Positions 18,407 through 26,708 of a DNA stretch of 64,000 nucleotides are shown piece by piece. The stretch is from Geoalkalibacter subterraneus. Lineage in GTDB: Bacteria > Desulfobacterota > Desulfuromonadia > Desulfuromonadales > Geoalkalibacteraceae. Numbering within the stretch: position 1 is the first letter of the stretch; the number at the start of each line of letters is the position of its first letter. Below the pieces are notes generated by a model. The model searched no databases. It saw only the letters and a list, made by a program, of their open reading frames with translations, and was not told where the DNA came from. The stretch lies in NCBI RefSeq assembly GCF_000827125.1, contig NZ_CP010312.1, positions 62,001-126,000 on the forward strand. Reading direction: 5' to 3'. The position numbers were made by a program, and so were the translations under genes.

Positions 18407-19202
18407 ATGGGAAAAATCATTCGAGTCCGTCCTTCTGAGATCCTGAAAAGAGAAGAATGCCCGTTCGCGCGGCATCTCTTCTACGACAAAGGAATTCGGA
18501 GCGAGGCCGAGAGTTGCAACCTGGTGTTTGGCAGCTGCGTTGATGACGCAACGGCCAAATATCTCGAAGCTCTCCATGCTGGGGTCGATTTCGACCCCGA
18601 AACCCATTTTCTCTTAAAGTGGGACGAGGCGGTTGAGTCGAAGATCATCAAATATTCTTCGATCTGGAATGCCGCAGACCTTCGGGAAACCGGCAAGAAA
18701 CTCTGTGCCGACTTCCCGCAAGCGTGGGCTAAGCTCGGGCTTATGATCCTGGCCGACGAAAAGGGGCCGCTCGTGCGGCGGCGCCTGATCGCCAAGATCT
18801 CCCCCGACGTCGAATTGTCGGGGGAGATGGATGTCGTGGGGCTAAACCTTGATGGTTATGCCGTTATAGTCGACGTCAAGACCCCGGCTGCGGCCAGTAG
18901 CGAAAATTTTGCCCTGGTCGGCGACCAGCTCACCGCCTATGACATCCTTGTGAGTGCGTATGTTGACAAGCTGGGCATCATGGGCGTTGCCAAAGTTGGA
19001 TATCTGGAGGGGTTGAAGAAAAAAATCCCCAAGACCAACCGCGGTACGGGACCCATCTGGACCCACAACCTGGTTGCGGCTCGAACCGAGGCAATGAAAC
19101 AGGACTACATCAACAAGGTTCTGTTTGAAGTCGCAGGAATTCGAAGCGGCTACCACCCGCGCAGGGGTCGCATGGCGTACAATACGCCCTGCGATCTCTG
19201 CG
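18407..19202 (+). CDS. Cas4/AddB-type PD-(D/E)XK Fe-S nuclease, exon 1
   Basis: This is exon 1 (residues 1-265 plus one base) of a 292-aa protein; exon 2 is at 21669-21751. Cys18 in REECPFARHLFY, the nuclease core with Asp142, D156-V-K158 and the QLTAY motif (174-178), and Cys262-x2-Cys265 are visible. The last cluster cysteine comes only from exon 2. The layout, one N-terminal and three C-terminal Cys, is that of Cas4, AddB and related 4Fe-4S exonucleases. Unspliced, the frame ends in intron sequence at 19216 and lacks the final Cys. In SXT/IncC elements an exonuclease is found near ssb. Confidence 0.85.
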
Positions 19203-21668
19203 GTGCGACCAGCTAAGGTCGTCTGTTTGATTGTCAAAACGGACAGAAACACGGTCCGGCTTTGACCAGGAATGTCACTTCCTGAGCCTACCAGGGCATG
19301 CAGGATCAGTAATGAACCTGTGTGAAGCCCCTGGGACAAGTGTACCCGGATGGAAACATGGACCAAACGCCGTGAGGCTATTAGGGACTACTGCTAGCAG
19401 TAGAGCGGTTACGGGGCTGAGGCTGAAAGGTATGGCTAACACATGTGAACTGTCGTGAGAAGCATCGTCAACGCAGACTCACCAAAACTGCTGATAGGTG
19501 TGAACGAGAGGAGGATACTGTTCTCGCATATAACAGTACGTGACCAACAGACCTCTCCGGTGCATAGACAGAGCCTAACCCTTTCGTTAGTCAACAGATG
19601 GCAACTGGGTAAGCCCGTATTTCTGCCTACTAATGGGCAAGGAAGCCGCAAGGTAACCTGTTGGGAATGCGGGTAAAGGATGTCGGAGAAAGCGAATGCC
19701 ACCCTGTAATGGGGTGGATACGGATTGAAACATTGTCCGGCCCGAAAGGGAGCAGACTTCCGACTGGTCACTAATCACGAAAGAACCTATAGAACCCCCT
19801 AAAGGAGGGAATGCAAATGAACGCAAAAAGAAAAACTGTTGCGTGTGCGCCCTCTGCGGGTTGCGTTGACTGGCACCAGATTGACTGGAAAAAAGCCAAC
19901 GCAAACGTAAGGAGGCTGCAGGCGCGTATCGTGAAGGCTACCAAGGAGGGCAGATGGGGCAAGGTGAAGGCCTTGCAACGTCTGCTTACAACGTCATTCA
20001 GTGGAAAAGCTCTGGCAGTTCGTAGAGTCACTGAAAACCGTGGTAAAGCCACAGCAGGAGTGGACGGTGAAAAATGGGCCACTCCGAAACAAAAAGCTGA
20101 AGCAATCACAAGAATGAAGCGTAGGGGCTACAAGCCCCAACCGCTCAGAAGAGTCTATATCCCAAAAGCCAACGGGAAGAAACGACCATTGGGCATCCCA
20201 ACGATGCTGGACAGGGCAATGCAAGCAATTTACTTGCTTGCTCTTGCACCGGTGGCCGAGACCACTGCCGATCCGAATTCTTATGGATTTCGGCCGGAGC
20301 GGTCCGCCCACGATGCAAGGGAATGGGTCCATACCCTGCTAGCACAAAGAACAGCACCCGAATGGGTGTTGGATGCGGATATAGAAGGTTGCTTCGACCA
20401 TATAAGTCACCAATGGCTGATCGCCAACATCCCTATGGATAAGGCGATCCTTAGTAAGTGGCTGAAGGCTGGAGTAGTCTTTAATGGGGAATTCAACCCC
20501 ACAACCGAGGGTACACCGCAAGGAGGTATCATCTCCCCTACCCTGGCGAACATGGCACTAGATGGGCTTGAAACGATGCTAAACCGGAAGTTTCCCAAGA
20601 TTAACACGGGAAAACAAAAAGGTGAGCTATCAATCCCGCCTTATGCTCTGACCAAAGGGGTAATTCGGGAGTACCGAAATAACGTGTACTTCAACCCCAA
20701 GGTAAAAATTGCCCGGTACGCGGACGATTTTATCGTAACAGGGGAAGATAAGACGTTTCTGGAAGAGGTGGTTAAGCCCGAGATTGAAAGTTTTCTCAAA
20801 GAAAGAGGACTAAGGCTTTCTGCGGAAAAATCAAGGGTCACCCACATCGCTGAAGGATTCGACTTCCTTGGTTGGAACGTGCGGAAATACGATGGAACAC
20901 TGCTGATCAAGCCGGCGAAAACATCCATCGCCAAATTGATCCGCTCCATACGGGCTACCGTGCGGGAACTCAGGACTGCCCCAGGCCATGAAGTGGTGAG
21001 GAGACTCAATCCAATCCTTAGGGGTTGGTCTAACTATCACAAGGTAGCGGTCTCCAAAGAGATCTTTTCGAAGATCGACAGCTTCGTATGGCAAAAGCTG
21101 TGGAGATGGGCAAAGCGGAGACATCCTAACAAAGGAAGCAAGTGGATCCTCCGGAAATATTTTGCTCACCATCAACTGGCGAGCAAAACCTTTGCTCCTC
21201 AAAATGAAAGTGGCAAGTTTCGGAATTACATCTGGAGGCTCGGGGAAGTTCATATTACTCGTTACGACAGAATTAAAGCCGAAGCAAATCCTTACGACCC
21301 TGAATGGGAAGAATACTTCGAAAGGCGCCTTGCTAAGGAGTTGTTCAAGACCATGACGGGCAAAGGAAAGCTCTCTAGGTTGTGGAGAAAACAAAAAGGC
21401 CTGTGTCCCAAATGTGGAGGAAAAATCACCACAGACACCGGCTGGCATGTTCACCACAAAGTTAGTCGAGCTAAGGGCGGTGGAGATAACCAGGAGAATT
21501 TGGAAGTCTATCACCCCTTTTGCCACATTCAGCATCACCACGGATAAAGACGCCTTGTAACCGGAGCGCGTCACAGCGCTTTTATAGTGGCTTGAGCCGT
21601 GTGCGGGGAAACTTGCACGCACGGTTCTTAGGGGAGGATGAATCGGCAACGGTTTGTTCTTACCCGAC
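19203..21668 (+). mobile_element. Group II intron with RT-HNH intron-encoded protein
   Basis: The 5' end is GTGCGACC (19203), the usual group II start. Domain V is at about 21595-21628 (GAGCCGTGTGCGGGGAAAC, then a complementary arm ending in ACGGTTC), followed by a domain VI hairpin and the 3' end ACCCGAC (21668). About 600 nt of structured RNA precede the open frame. Joining 19202 to 21669 restores an uninterrupted reading frame of the host nuclease, fixing both ends independently of the RNA motifs. Confidence 0.92.
19811..21547 (+). CDS. ltrA: Group II intron reverse transcriptase/maturase with HNH endonuclease
   Basis: The 578-aa protein has RT blocks (VYIPKANGKKRPLGIPTM, FDHISH, TPQGGIISP, YADD at 303-306), a maturase X domain (LNPILRGWSNYHK) and a C-terminal HNH domain with CPKCGG, HVHHKVSRAKGGGDN and FCH. 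All catalytic parts look intact, so it should promote splicing and retrohoming. AAAGGAGG lies at the start; a second ATG at 19817 is an alternative. Confidence 0.97.
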   Translation: MQMNAKRKTVACAPSAGCVDWHQIDWKKANANVRRLQARIVKATKEGRWGKVKALQRLLTTSFSGKALAVRRVTENRGKATAGVDGEKWATPKQKAEAITRMKRRGYKPQPLRRVYIPKANGKKRPLGIPTMLDRAMQAIYLLALAPVAETTADPNSYGFRPERSAHDAREWVHTLLAQRTAPEWVLDADIEGCFDHISHQWLIANIPMDKAILSKWLKAGVVFNGEFNPTTEGTPQGGIISPTLANMALDGLETMLNRKFPKINTGKQKGELSIPPYALTKGVIREYRNNVYFNPKVKIARYADDFIVTGEDKTFLEEVVKPEIESFLKERGLRLSAEKSRVTHIAEGFDFLGWNVRKYDGTLLIKPAKTSIAKLIRSIRATVRELRTAPGHEVVRRLNPILRGWSNYHKVAVSKEIFSKIDSFVWQKLWRWAKRRHPNKGSKWILRKYFAHHQLASKTFAPQNESGKFRNYIWRLGEVHITRYDRIKAEANPYDPEWEEYFERRLAKELFKTMTGKGKLSRLWRKQKGLCPKCGGKITTDTGWHVHHKVSRAKGGGDNQENLEVYHPFCHIQHHHG

Positions 21669-21751
21669 ATTTTGCCGGGTACTGCCTCAAGGGAGAGACC
21701 GAAGACCTCTCCTTCCCGTCCGAGCAAGACTCGGAGGATGATGCAGCCTGA
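21669..21751 (+). CDS. Cas4-like nuclease, exon 2
   Basis: This exon completes the protein begun at 18407. With base 19202 it reads D-F-A-G-Y-C-L-K-G-E-T-E-D-L-S and ends in an acidic tail and TGA. It supplies Cys271, giving C-x2-C-x5-C, the classic Cas4-type cluster spacing. Confidence 0.88.
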
Positions 21752-21826
21752 CGAAACAACCCCAGAAGGGGGCATACGCCCCCGCCGGGGCCTCTGTGCC
21801 CTCTTCTCTTTTTCAAGGAGGACGGC

Positions 21827-21988
21827 ATGGAGATCATTCGATCAAAAACGACGAAAGCCTTGGTAATTGGCTGGATTAAGTTCGTCATCGCTTTTTTGGT
21901 CGTGGCGGCCTATGCCGCCGTTGCAGGACACGAGGCAGAAGTAAGCCGCACTATGGCTTCTCCGGCCTACGTTCAAATCTGCAAATAA
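21827..21988 (+). CDS. Small membrane protein (53 aa)
   Basis: The sequence MEIIRSKTTKALVIGWIKFV is followed by a hydrophobic span ending VVAAYAAVAG and a short polar C-terminus. AAGGAGGAC precedes the ATG. It is one of several tiny membrane proteins in this operon. Function unknown. Confidence 0.65.
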   Translation: MEIIRSKTTKALVIGWIKFVIAFLVVAAYAAVAGHEAEVSRTMASPAYVQICK

Positions 21989-22063
21989 CAACCCCGCAGG
22001 GGAGGCACAATCCCCACTTGCGGGGTTGTGTCTTTTCTGCCCGGCCATCAAGGAGGGCACAAG

Positions 22064-22795
22064 ATGGCAACAAGAATGCTTGAATACCATTTCCAGCGGG
22101 TTGCCGCTGAAAAAGGGTACGGAGATTCAAAGGCCTGTTTTTCTCTTGGCTTCTGTCAAGGCGACCATGTGTCGTTCGATGGAGAAAATCCCGATCTGGA
22201 ACTGCTGGCCGAACGTCTTCTTGGAGGAAAACAACTGGAAGCAGCCAAACAGGCCATTGACAAAGACATGGACGTCAGTATCCGCGACGGCCGCGCCTAC
22301 GACAATGACCTGGGGCAGGACCTGACCTCTGCGGAAGAGCACGCGGCCAAGGAACTTTTCTTCGCCATTGAGGAGGACCTGAAAAATCTTCAGCGGGAAC
22401 TCCTTCGCCAAGGACATGACCTGATCCTCAACGGACCCGGCTACGAGGGCGAAGTGCTCTACGAAAGATCGACGGAGCGCTTTACCCTTAAAGTCATCCT
22501 GTTCGATGAACAGGAATATGACTCCTGGGATGCGTCCGGGGAAGAGGATTACGACTGGGCCGGGATCTTCGACATCATCTACGGACACATGAAATTTGGG
22601 TACGTCCGAGTTGTGGTTGAAAATGAAGATGGAGAGGAACTTGGAACTTCCTTGATCGGAAATGTCTGGGCTGATGCCAAGAACCCTTGGAAATCAGTCC
22701 GAGTAGGCCTCCGTGACACGATTGAGGAGGCCATCTCCGAGGCTCGAAAAACAGTCGGCATGGTCAAGGACGAACTTTCCGAAGAATCTGCCTAA
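22064..22795 (+). CDS. Hypothetical acidic protein
   Basis: The 243-aa acidic protein starts MATRMLEYHF after AAGGAGGGC. It contains DMDVSIRDGRAYDND, ILFDEQEYDSWD and a C-terminal helical part with DTIEEAISEARKTVG. No family was recognised. A hairpin CCCCGCAGGGG/CCCCACTTGCGGGG-type structure precedes it. Confidence 0.65.
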   Translation: MATRMLEYHFQRVAAEKGYGDSKACFSLGFCQGDHVSFDGENPDLELLAERLLGGKQLEAAKQAIDKDMDVSIRDGRAYDNDLGQDLTSAEEHAAKELFFAIEEDLKNLQRELLRQGHDLILNGPGYEGEVLYERSTERFTLKVILFDEQEYDSWDASGEEDYDWAGIFDIIYGHMKFGYVRVVVENEDGEELGTSLIGNVWADAKNPWKSVRVGLRDTIEEAISEARKTVGMVKDELSEESA

Positions 22796-22807
22796 AGGAG
22801 GCGATTT

Positions 22808-23137
22808 ATGCAGATGTTACACAAAAAAGTCTCCAAGGGCCGCGTCGTGTTCTGGTCCATTGAGACGACAAGCAATGCCCTGAGCATCAAGGCAGGGTTT
22901 GTTGGCGGACCAATACGCCATTCGGAAATCCCCTTCGAAAAATGCACCGAGGGGATCACAACCGAGTTGTCCCGGAACATCAACAGGATGCTAAAGGCTG
23001 GCTTCGTCCAGAATGCCGAAGAGTTTAAAAAACTCTCCGGCCCTGCTTCTGAAGCTTATCATCGATACCAGAAGGAGGTCGAAAATCAAAGGATGGTTCA
23101 AGCGTCCAAGATTTCTTCCCCCTTCGTCTGGTTTTGA
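22808..23137 (+). CDS. Small protein with possible WGR-like fold
   Basis: The 109-aa protein contains VVFWSIETTSNALSIKAGFVGG followed by a helical segment NINRMLKAGF. The order strand, strand, G-x-V-G-G, helix resembles WGR domains. The W-G-R residues themselves are not conserved, so this is tentative. AAAGGAGG precedes it. Confidence 0.55.
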   Translation: MQMLHKKVSKGRVVFWSIETTSNALSIKAGFVGGPIRHSEIPFEKCTEGITTELSRNINRMLKAGFVQNAEEFKKLSGPASEAYHRYQKEVENQRMVQASKISSPFVWF

Positions 23138-23148
23138 GGAGGTTTTCC

Positions 23149-23619
23149 ATGAGATGCACAACCCATCAAGACAACCTTGCTCTGAATCAGAAAATTTTCG
23201 CCCGCGCAGACCACACCAACCAATTCGACCACGCCTGGGTTTTTGATCCGAACGTGGGAGAAGTTGTCTGTCGCGACTGCGGCTCTTGGGCGCGTGGCAC
23301 CATCGGCGGCTGCCAGGCCAAAGCTTACGGCTTTAGCTATATTGGCGATTGTCGTTACCTGATCAACCAGGACAATAGTGCTCTGGATATGATTAAGCAG
23401 ATGGTGGCCGAAGCTGAGCCCATCAGCCGGGAGGAGTTCGAAACCTGTTGCGAATTGCCCGAAGGGCATGACGCGGACATGGCCCAGGACCCCGGCAGCG
23501 GGTATTTCCGGTCGAAGTTCGACGGCAAACCCGCCCTTTTCTACCAAACATCAGGCTTCGAGTTCATTTATCTTGGAGCCAGGTCAACCCGATTTAGAAA
23601 GGTTGACCTTTTATACTAA
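23149..23619 (+). CDS. Hypothetical Cys/His-containing protein
   Basis: The 156-aa protein has paired cysteines (CRDCGSW, CCELPEG) and several His, suggesting a metal site. The N-terminal MRCTTHQDNLALNQ and the GEVVCRDCG section look like a small zinc ribbon. GAGGAGG precedes the ATG. The family was not recognised. Confidence 0.6.
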   Translation: MRCTTHQDNLALNQKIFARADHTNQFDHAWVFDPNVGEVVCRDCGSWARGTIGGCQAKAYGFSYIGDCRYLINQDNSALDMIKQMVAEAEPISREEFETCCELPEGHDADMAQDPGSGYFRSKFDGKPALFYQTSGFEFIYLGARSTRFRKVDLLY

Positions 23620-23687
23620 ACCCCGGCGGGGAGGAAACTCCCCACCAGGGGCTCCTCTCTGTCAATTCTCAATAATGGGAGGAGCCT

Positions 23688-23891
23688 ATGAAATGGTTTA
23701 ACAGAAAAAGAAAAGAAGGCTTCACCAACTACCTCTACGAGATCAGCAAACTTTTCGTGGCAGGAGTTGGTTTGGCCGGCATTATGCAGAAAGGACCGTT
23801 GGCCCTGATTGCCGTTGGGTTTGTGGTTGGGTTCTTCGCCCTGCTGTTGGCACTTTATCTGGAGGGTGATGGCGATAGCGACGACTTATAG
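23688..23891 (+). CDS. Small inner-membrane protein (67 aa)
   Basis: A basic, amphipathic start (MKWFNRKRKEG) is followed by two hydrophobic stretches (about 23-33 and 37-58) and an acidic tail GDGDSDDL. The positive-inside rule places the N-terminus in the cytoplasm. A GGGAGGAG site precedes it. Confidence 0.65.
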   Translation: MKWFNRKRKEGFTNYLYEISKLFVAGVGLAGIMQKGPLALIAVGFVVGFFALLLALYLEGDGDSDDL

Positions 23892-23951
23892 ACAGTGTGT
23901 CTTGTCGATTTCCATTTTTTCTTATAAAATGAAAAAGAAAGGAGCGCTAAA

Positions 23952-24068
23952 ATGACCTACCACACCTTCTTCGCCATCCTGGCCCCGGTGAGCGTCTTGG
24001 CTGTTGCCATTGTTATGATCATTCATGACAAGATTGTTGACCGGAAGAAAAAGCAAAAACAGCAATAA
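23952..24068 (+). CDS. Tiny membrane protein (38 aa)
   Basis: MTYHTFFAILAPVSVLAVAIV provides one membrane span, followed by a Lys/Gln-rich tail. GAAAGGAG precedes it at 8 bp. A terminator follows at 24092. Confidence 0.55.
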   Translation: MTYHTFFAILAPVSVLAVAIVMIIHDKIVDRKKKQKQQ

Positions 24069-24091
24069 CCCTTTCTTGCATAAAGTCACAA

Positions 24092-24126
24092 AAAGGTTGC
24101 CTCGCTCACAGAGGCAGCCTTTTTTA
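24092..24126 (+). terminator. Intrinsic terminator
   Basis: Stem AAGGTTGCCTC/GAGGCAGCCTT with a 7-nt loop and TTTTTT. Confidence 0.8.
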
Positions 24127-24194
24127 TTACCTCAACCCCAAGCCGGGGAGCTTTCCCCGGTCACAGGGGATTGGCTCTCCCAAGGGAGCGGCCT

Positions 24195-24647
24195 ATGAAC
24201 TTTGAGGTTGAAAACCTGCTGGATCTGAGACCGGAGGACATGGCTCCACCGGAAACGGTCCAACTCCACAACTCACGAATCGATCCATCGGGCAAAAACG
24301 GGAACAAGTTTCCTCGTTGGCAGCCGGTGGTGATCGAGAACCTGACTTCGGGCGGCTGGACTATCCGGCACGCTCGAGGAGGCATTGGAAAGACAGGCCT
24401 GACCAAAAATTCGATCGTGCTTGATTATGACGCTCGGATCGAATTGGCGATTGTACCCGAAGCAGCCAACATCATCAGGGTGCGAAAGGCTAACTGGAGA
24501 GAGGTTTACCGCTTTTACTGGCGGCACAAAAACTCCCTGATCCGCATCACCACCCGCCTGGCTGTTATCAGTGTGGCCTTGGGGGCGGTCGGGCTGGCTC
24601 TTGGATTTGCTGGCCTTGCGGTCAGTCTCCTCTCGCTTTCCTCTTAA
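24195..24647 (+). CDS. Hypothetical C-terminally membrane-anchored protein
   Basis: The 150-aa protein has a polar N-terminal domain with GGWTIRHARGGIGKTG and a C-terminal hydrophobic hairpin (about 118-148, Ala/Gly/Leu/Val-rich). It is probably tail-anchored with the N-terminus in the cytoplasm. Its start follows AAGGGAGCGGCCT. No family recognised. Confidence 0.6.
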   Translation: MNFEVENLLDLRPEDMAPPETVQLHNSRIDPSGKNGNKFPRWQPVVIENLTSGGWTIRHARGGIGKTGLTKNSIVLDYDARIELAIVPEAANIIRVRKANWREVYRFYWRHKNSLIRITTRLAVISVALGAVGLALGFAGLAVSLLSLSS

Positions 24648-24701
24648 CCCCTTACCGGGGGCTTCCCCGGAACAGGGGAAGGTCTCCAATGGAGAAGGTC
24701 G

Positions 24702-24923
24702 ATGGAGATTCCAACTATACGTTGTCCAAAGTGCGAAGAAAAAACATCTTTCGCACTTTGGGTTCGCGAAACAGGCAAGGAAAAGCTTCTCGAAAATAAA
24801 CTCGGGGATTACCCTCGTTGTGGCGCCAAGGATATTGACTTGTCAGCCGTCAAGGGCGACCCCGAAGAGTGGCAGCCGTTTTTCAAGCGCCTTGAAGAAA
24901 GTTGCCTATGGAGGGAATCATGA
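24702..24923 (+). CDS. Small zinc-ribbon-like protein (73 aa)
   Basis: IRCPKCEEKTSF and the later DYPRCGAKDIDL give C-x2-C and R-C-G, a ribbon that has lost one Cys. The stop overlaps the next start as ATGA, so translation is coupled to the gene at 24920. Confidence 0.55.
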   Translation: MEIPTIRCPKCEEKTSFALWVRETGKEKLLENKLGDYPRCGAKDIDLSAVKGDPEEWQPFFKRLEESCLWRES

Positions 24924-25462
24924 AGTCTCTCGAAAAGGCCAAACTCGAACTCAAGTCCTTCGCGTATTTAGAGTCGAAGGGCAAGGACGTTCTGGAGGAT
25001 AAGGGACTGTGGGCCAAGGTTGAAATGAAAGATTTTCTTTTAGATCACCTGCAGTATGTCATGCCCGTTGCCCGCGCCTTCAACGAGATCATGGAACGGC
25101 ACAATGGCAAGCCTGTCGGTGTCGAGTACGAGCACCACAAAAACACTGGCCGCTTCGCTGTCGTTCTTCCCGATGCTGCAGTCCCGGGAAAATTCCGGGT
25201 GCAATTTTTCGATAAAAACGGCTTTTCCTCCCACGATACGATCGGACCGGTGGAAAAAGCTGCGGAAGAGATGGTGCGGCAGGGCTACCGAGTGCTTTCC
25301 GAAGGCGAGATGGACCGTCTTTCTCAAACCAGAGATTGGCAGATAGGCAACGCAACCGCGACTCTTCTGCAGAAACTCAATGCGGGGCAAATGTCCTATC
25401 AGGAGTTTCTTCTGCAAAGAGAAGCACTGCTATGCCCTGACGAAACGTCGGACGCTATCTAA
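24920..25462 (+). CDS. Hypothetical protein
   Basis: The 180-aa protein starts at the ATG overlapping the previous stop, with GGAGGG upstream. It contains YEHHKNTGRFAVVLPDAAV and a helical C-terminus. No motif was recognised. Confidence 0.6.
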   Translation: MKSLEKAKLELKSFAYLESKGKDVLEDKGLWAKVEMKDFLLDHLQYVMPVARAFNEIMERHNGKPVGVEYEHHKNTGRFAVVLPDAAVPGKFRVQFFDKNGFSSHDTIGPVEKAAEEMVRQGYRVLSEGEMDRLSQTRDWQIGNATATLLQKLNAGQMSYQEFLLQREALLCPDETSDAI

Positions 25463-25491
25463 GCCTTAAACCAAAAAGAAAGGATGAGATT

Positions 25492-25542
25492 ATGCAGGAG
25501 ATTGCCGACATAATCTTTTACCTCTGGCTGTTTTTGTCTTAA
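25492..25542 (+). CDS. Possible 16-aa hydrophobic micro-ORF
   Basis: MQEIADIIFYLWLFLS follows GAAAGGATGAG at a good distance and ends just before the leader hairpins of the next gene. It may be a leader peptide or a small membrane peptide. Confidence 0.35.
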   Translation: MQEIADIIFYLWLFLS

Positions 25543-25588
25543 CCGAACAGCCAAAAGTGCCCGCTCCGGGCTTTTGTTTTTTCTCCAG

Positions 25589-25638
25589 CCCGGGCTTCAC
25601 GCACCCGGGTTTTCTTTGTTCGGGCTGCGTGACCCGAA
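25589..25638 (+). promoter_or_regulatory. Paired-loop leader of the DnaJ-zinc-finger gene
   Basis: Hairpin CCCGGG/CCCGGG has loop TCACGCA (25597-25603). Hairpin TTCGGG/CCCGAA has loop TGCGTGA (25626-25632). The loops match over 7 bases, the best example of this element together with the one at 30782. AAAAGGAG follows directly. Confidence 0.7.
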
Positions 25639-25649
25639 AAGGAGAAATC

Positions 25650-26297
25650 ATGAATATCGAAAAGGTCTGCGACCAAAGCCAGCCCCAATTCCGTCTTTTC
25701 AGGCACAAGGAGATGGTCGGCGCAACAGACGGTCGAATAATTCTTGTCACAAACAAAAGCGAGAATTCGGACTATGAACAGGCTTCAGAGCCAATCAAAG
25801 AGTTCCTGGAGAAATTCGCAGAGCCTTCCGAGGTAAACCATGGCTTGCCCATGCCTCGATTCACCCAGGAGAAAGATCCCTGCCTGGAATGTCTGGGGAC
25901 AGGAAAAACCCTGGTTTGTCCTGAATGCGAAGGGTCAGGGAATTTGACGTTTTCAACTTCGCACAATGAATACGAGGTTGATTGCGATACCTGCAACGGC
26001 GCCGGTCGGATACAGATGAAATCCGCCGAGTTTGAAAAAGCCGAAGTGTGCGAGGCGTGCGGCGGAAAAGGGTCGACCTTTCCAGAAACTCCCGTACTTC
26101 TTGCCAAAAACGAAGCAGGCAATCGCCTATGTCTGAATTCAGCGATCCTGCACAGGATGAAAGAGAATCTTGAAAACATCCTCTTTTATCCTTCTCAAAA
26201 CATGCAAGAGGAGAATTTCTCATATTCTCCCGTAGAATTCACCTTCAATGGAGGATGGGGCGTTATTATGCCAGTCATGCCTCCGCAGGAGGTGTAA
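25650..26297 (+). CDS. DnaJ-type cysteine-rich (CXXCXGXG) protein without a J domain
   Basis: The 215-aa protein has four zinc-binding repeats in the middle: CLECLGTG, CPECEGSG, CDTCNGAG and CEACGGKG. These match the DnaJ central zinc domain. No J domain (HPD) or DnaJ C-terminal domain is visible, so it is not a chaperone of the usual kind. It may use the zinc domain to bind protein or nucleic acid. AAAAGGAG precedes the start. Confidence 0.75.
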   Translation: MNIEKVCDQSQPQFRLFRHKEMVGATDGRIILVTNKSENSDYEQASEPIKEFLEKFAEPSEVNHGLPMPRFTQEKDPCLECLGTGKTLVCPECEGSGNLTFSTSHNEYEVDCDTCNGAGRIQMKSAEFEKAEVCEACGGKGSTFPETPVLLAKNEAGNRLCLNSAILHRMKENLENILFYPSQNMQEENFSYSPVEFTFNGGWGVIMPVMPPQEV

Positions 26298-26299
26298 GC

Positions 26300-26377
26300 A
26301 TGTTCGAGATCGTATTTCTGGCGAGTCTGGTTGCCGTGGTAGCAATAACCATGCTTCCTTCTAAACGAGAAAAATAA
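26300..26377 (+). CDS. Tiny membrane peptide (25 aa)
   Basis: MFEIVFLASLVAVVAITML with a basic tail. AGGAGGTGTAAGC, which overlaps the end of the preceding gene, serves as the ribosome site. Confidence 0.45.
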   Translation: MFEIVFLASLVAVVAITMLPSKREK

Positions 26378-26450
26378 ACTCCCAAGGGAGGCTTGACTTC
26401 CCTTGGGGGGAGATCATGCCTTCCTTTATTCTTCAGAAAGGAATTACAAA

Positions 26451-26708
26451 ATGGTCTTAGTCAATCATTGCAAGGAGGATATTGCTTTGACATTTTCGCT
26501 GCTTGATCCAAAAGAAGCCCTTGTCGCAGCCTTTGAGCAAGGGCGAGGCAATTTCTCAACCTGGACATACCGGCCAGCGGACGAATATCCCATCCAGGAA
26601 GATGCTGTTGCCTTTCGTCTGGGCTCCTGGGTTGTCGCCAAAAACTCTGGCTGCGAAGTAGAAACGAGAGTCAGGGAGGTGTGTCATGCACAGCCTTCTC
26701 TCTTTTAA
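26451..26708 (+). CDS. Hypothetical small protein
   Basis: The 85-aa protein starts MVLVNHCKEDIAL after AAAGGAATT. Its 3' end overlaps the start of the methyltransferase by 23 bp, implying coupling. No family recognised. Confidence 0.5.
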   Translation: MVLVNHCKEDIALTFSLLDPKEALVAAFEQGRGNFSTWTYRPADEYPIQEDAVAFRLGSWVVAKNSGCEVETRVREVCHAQPSLF

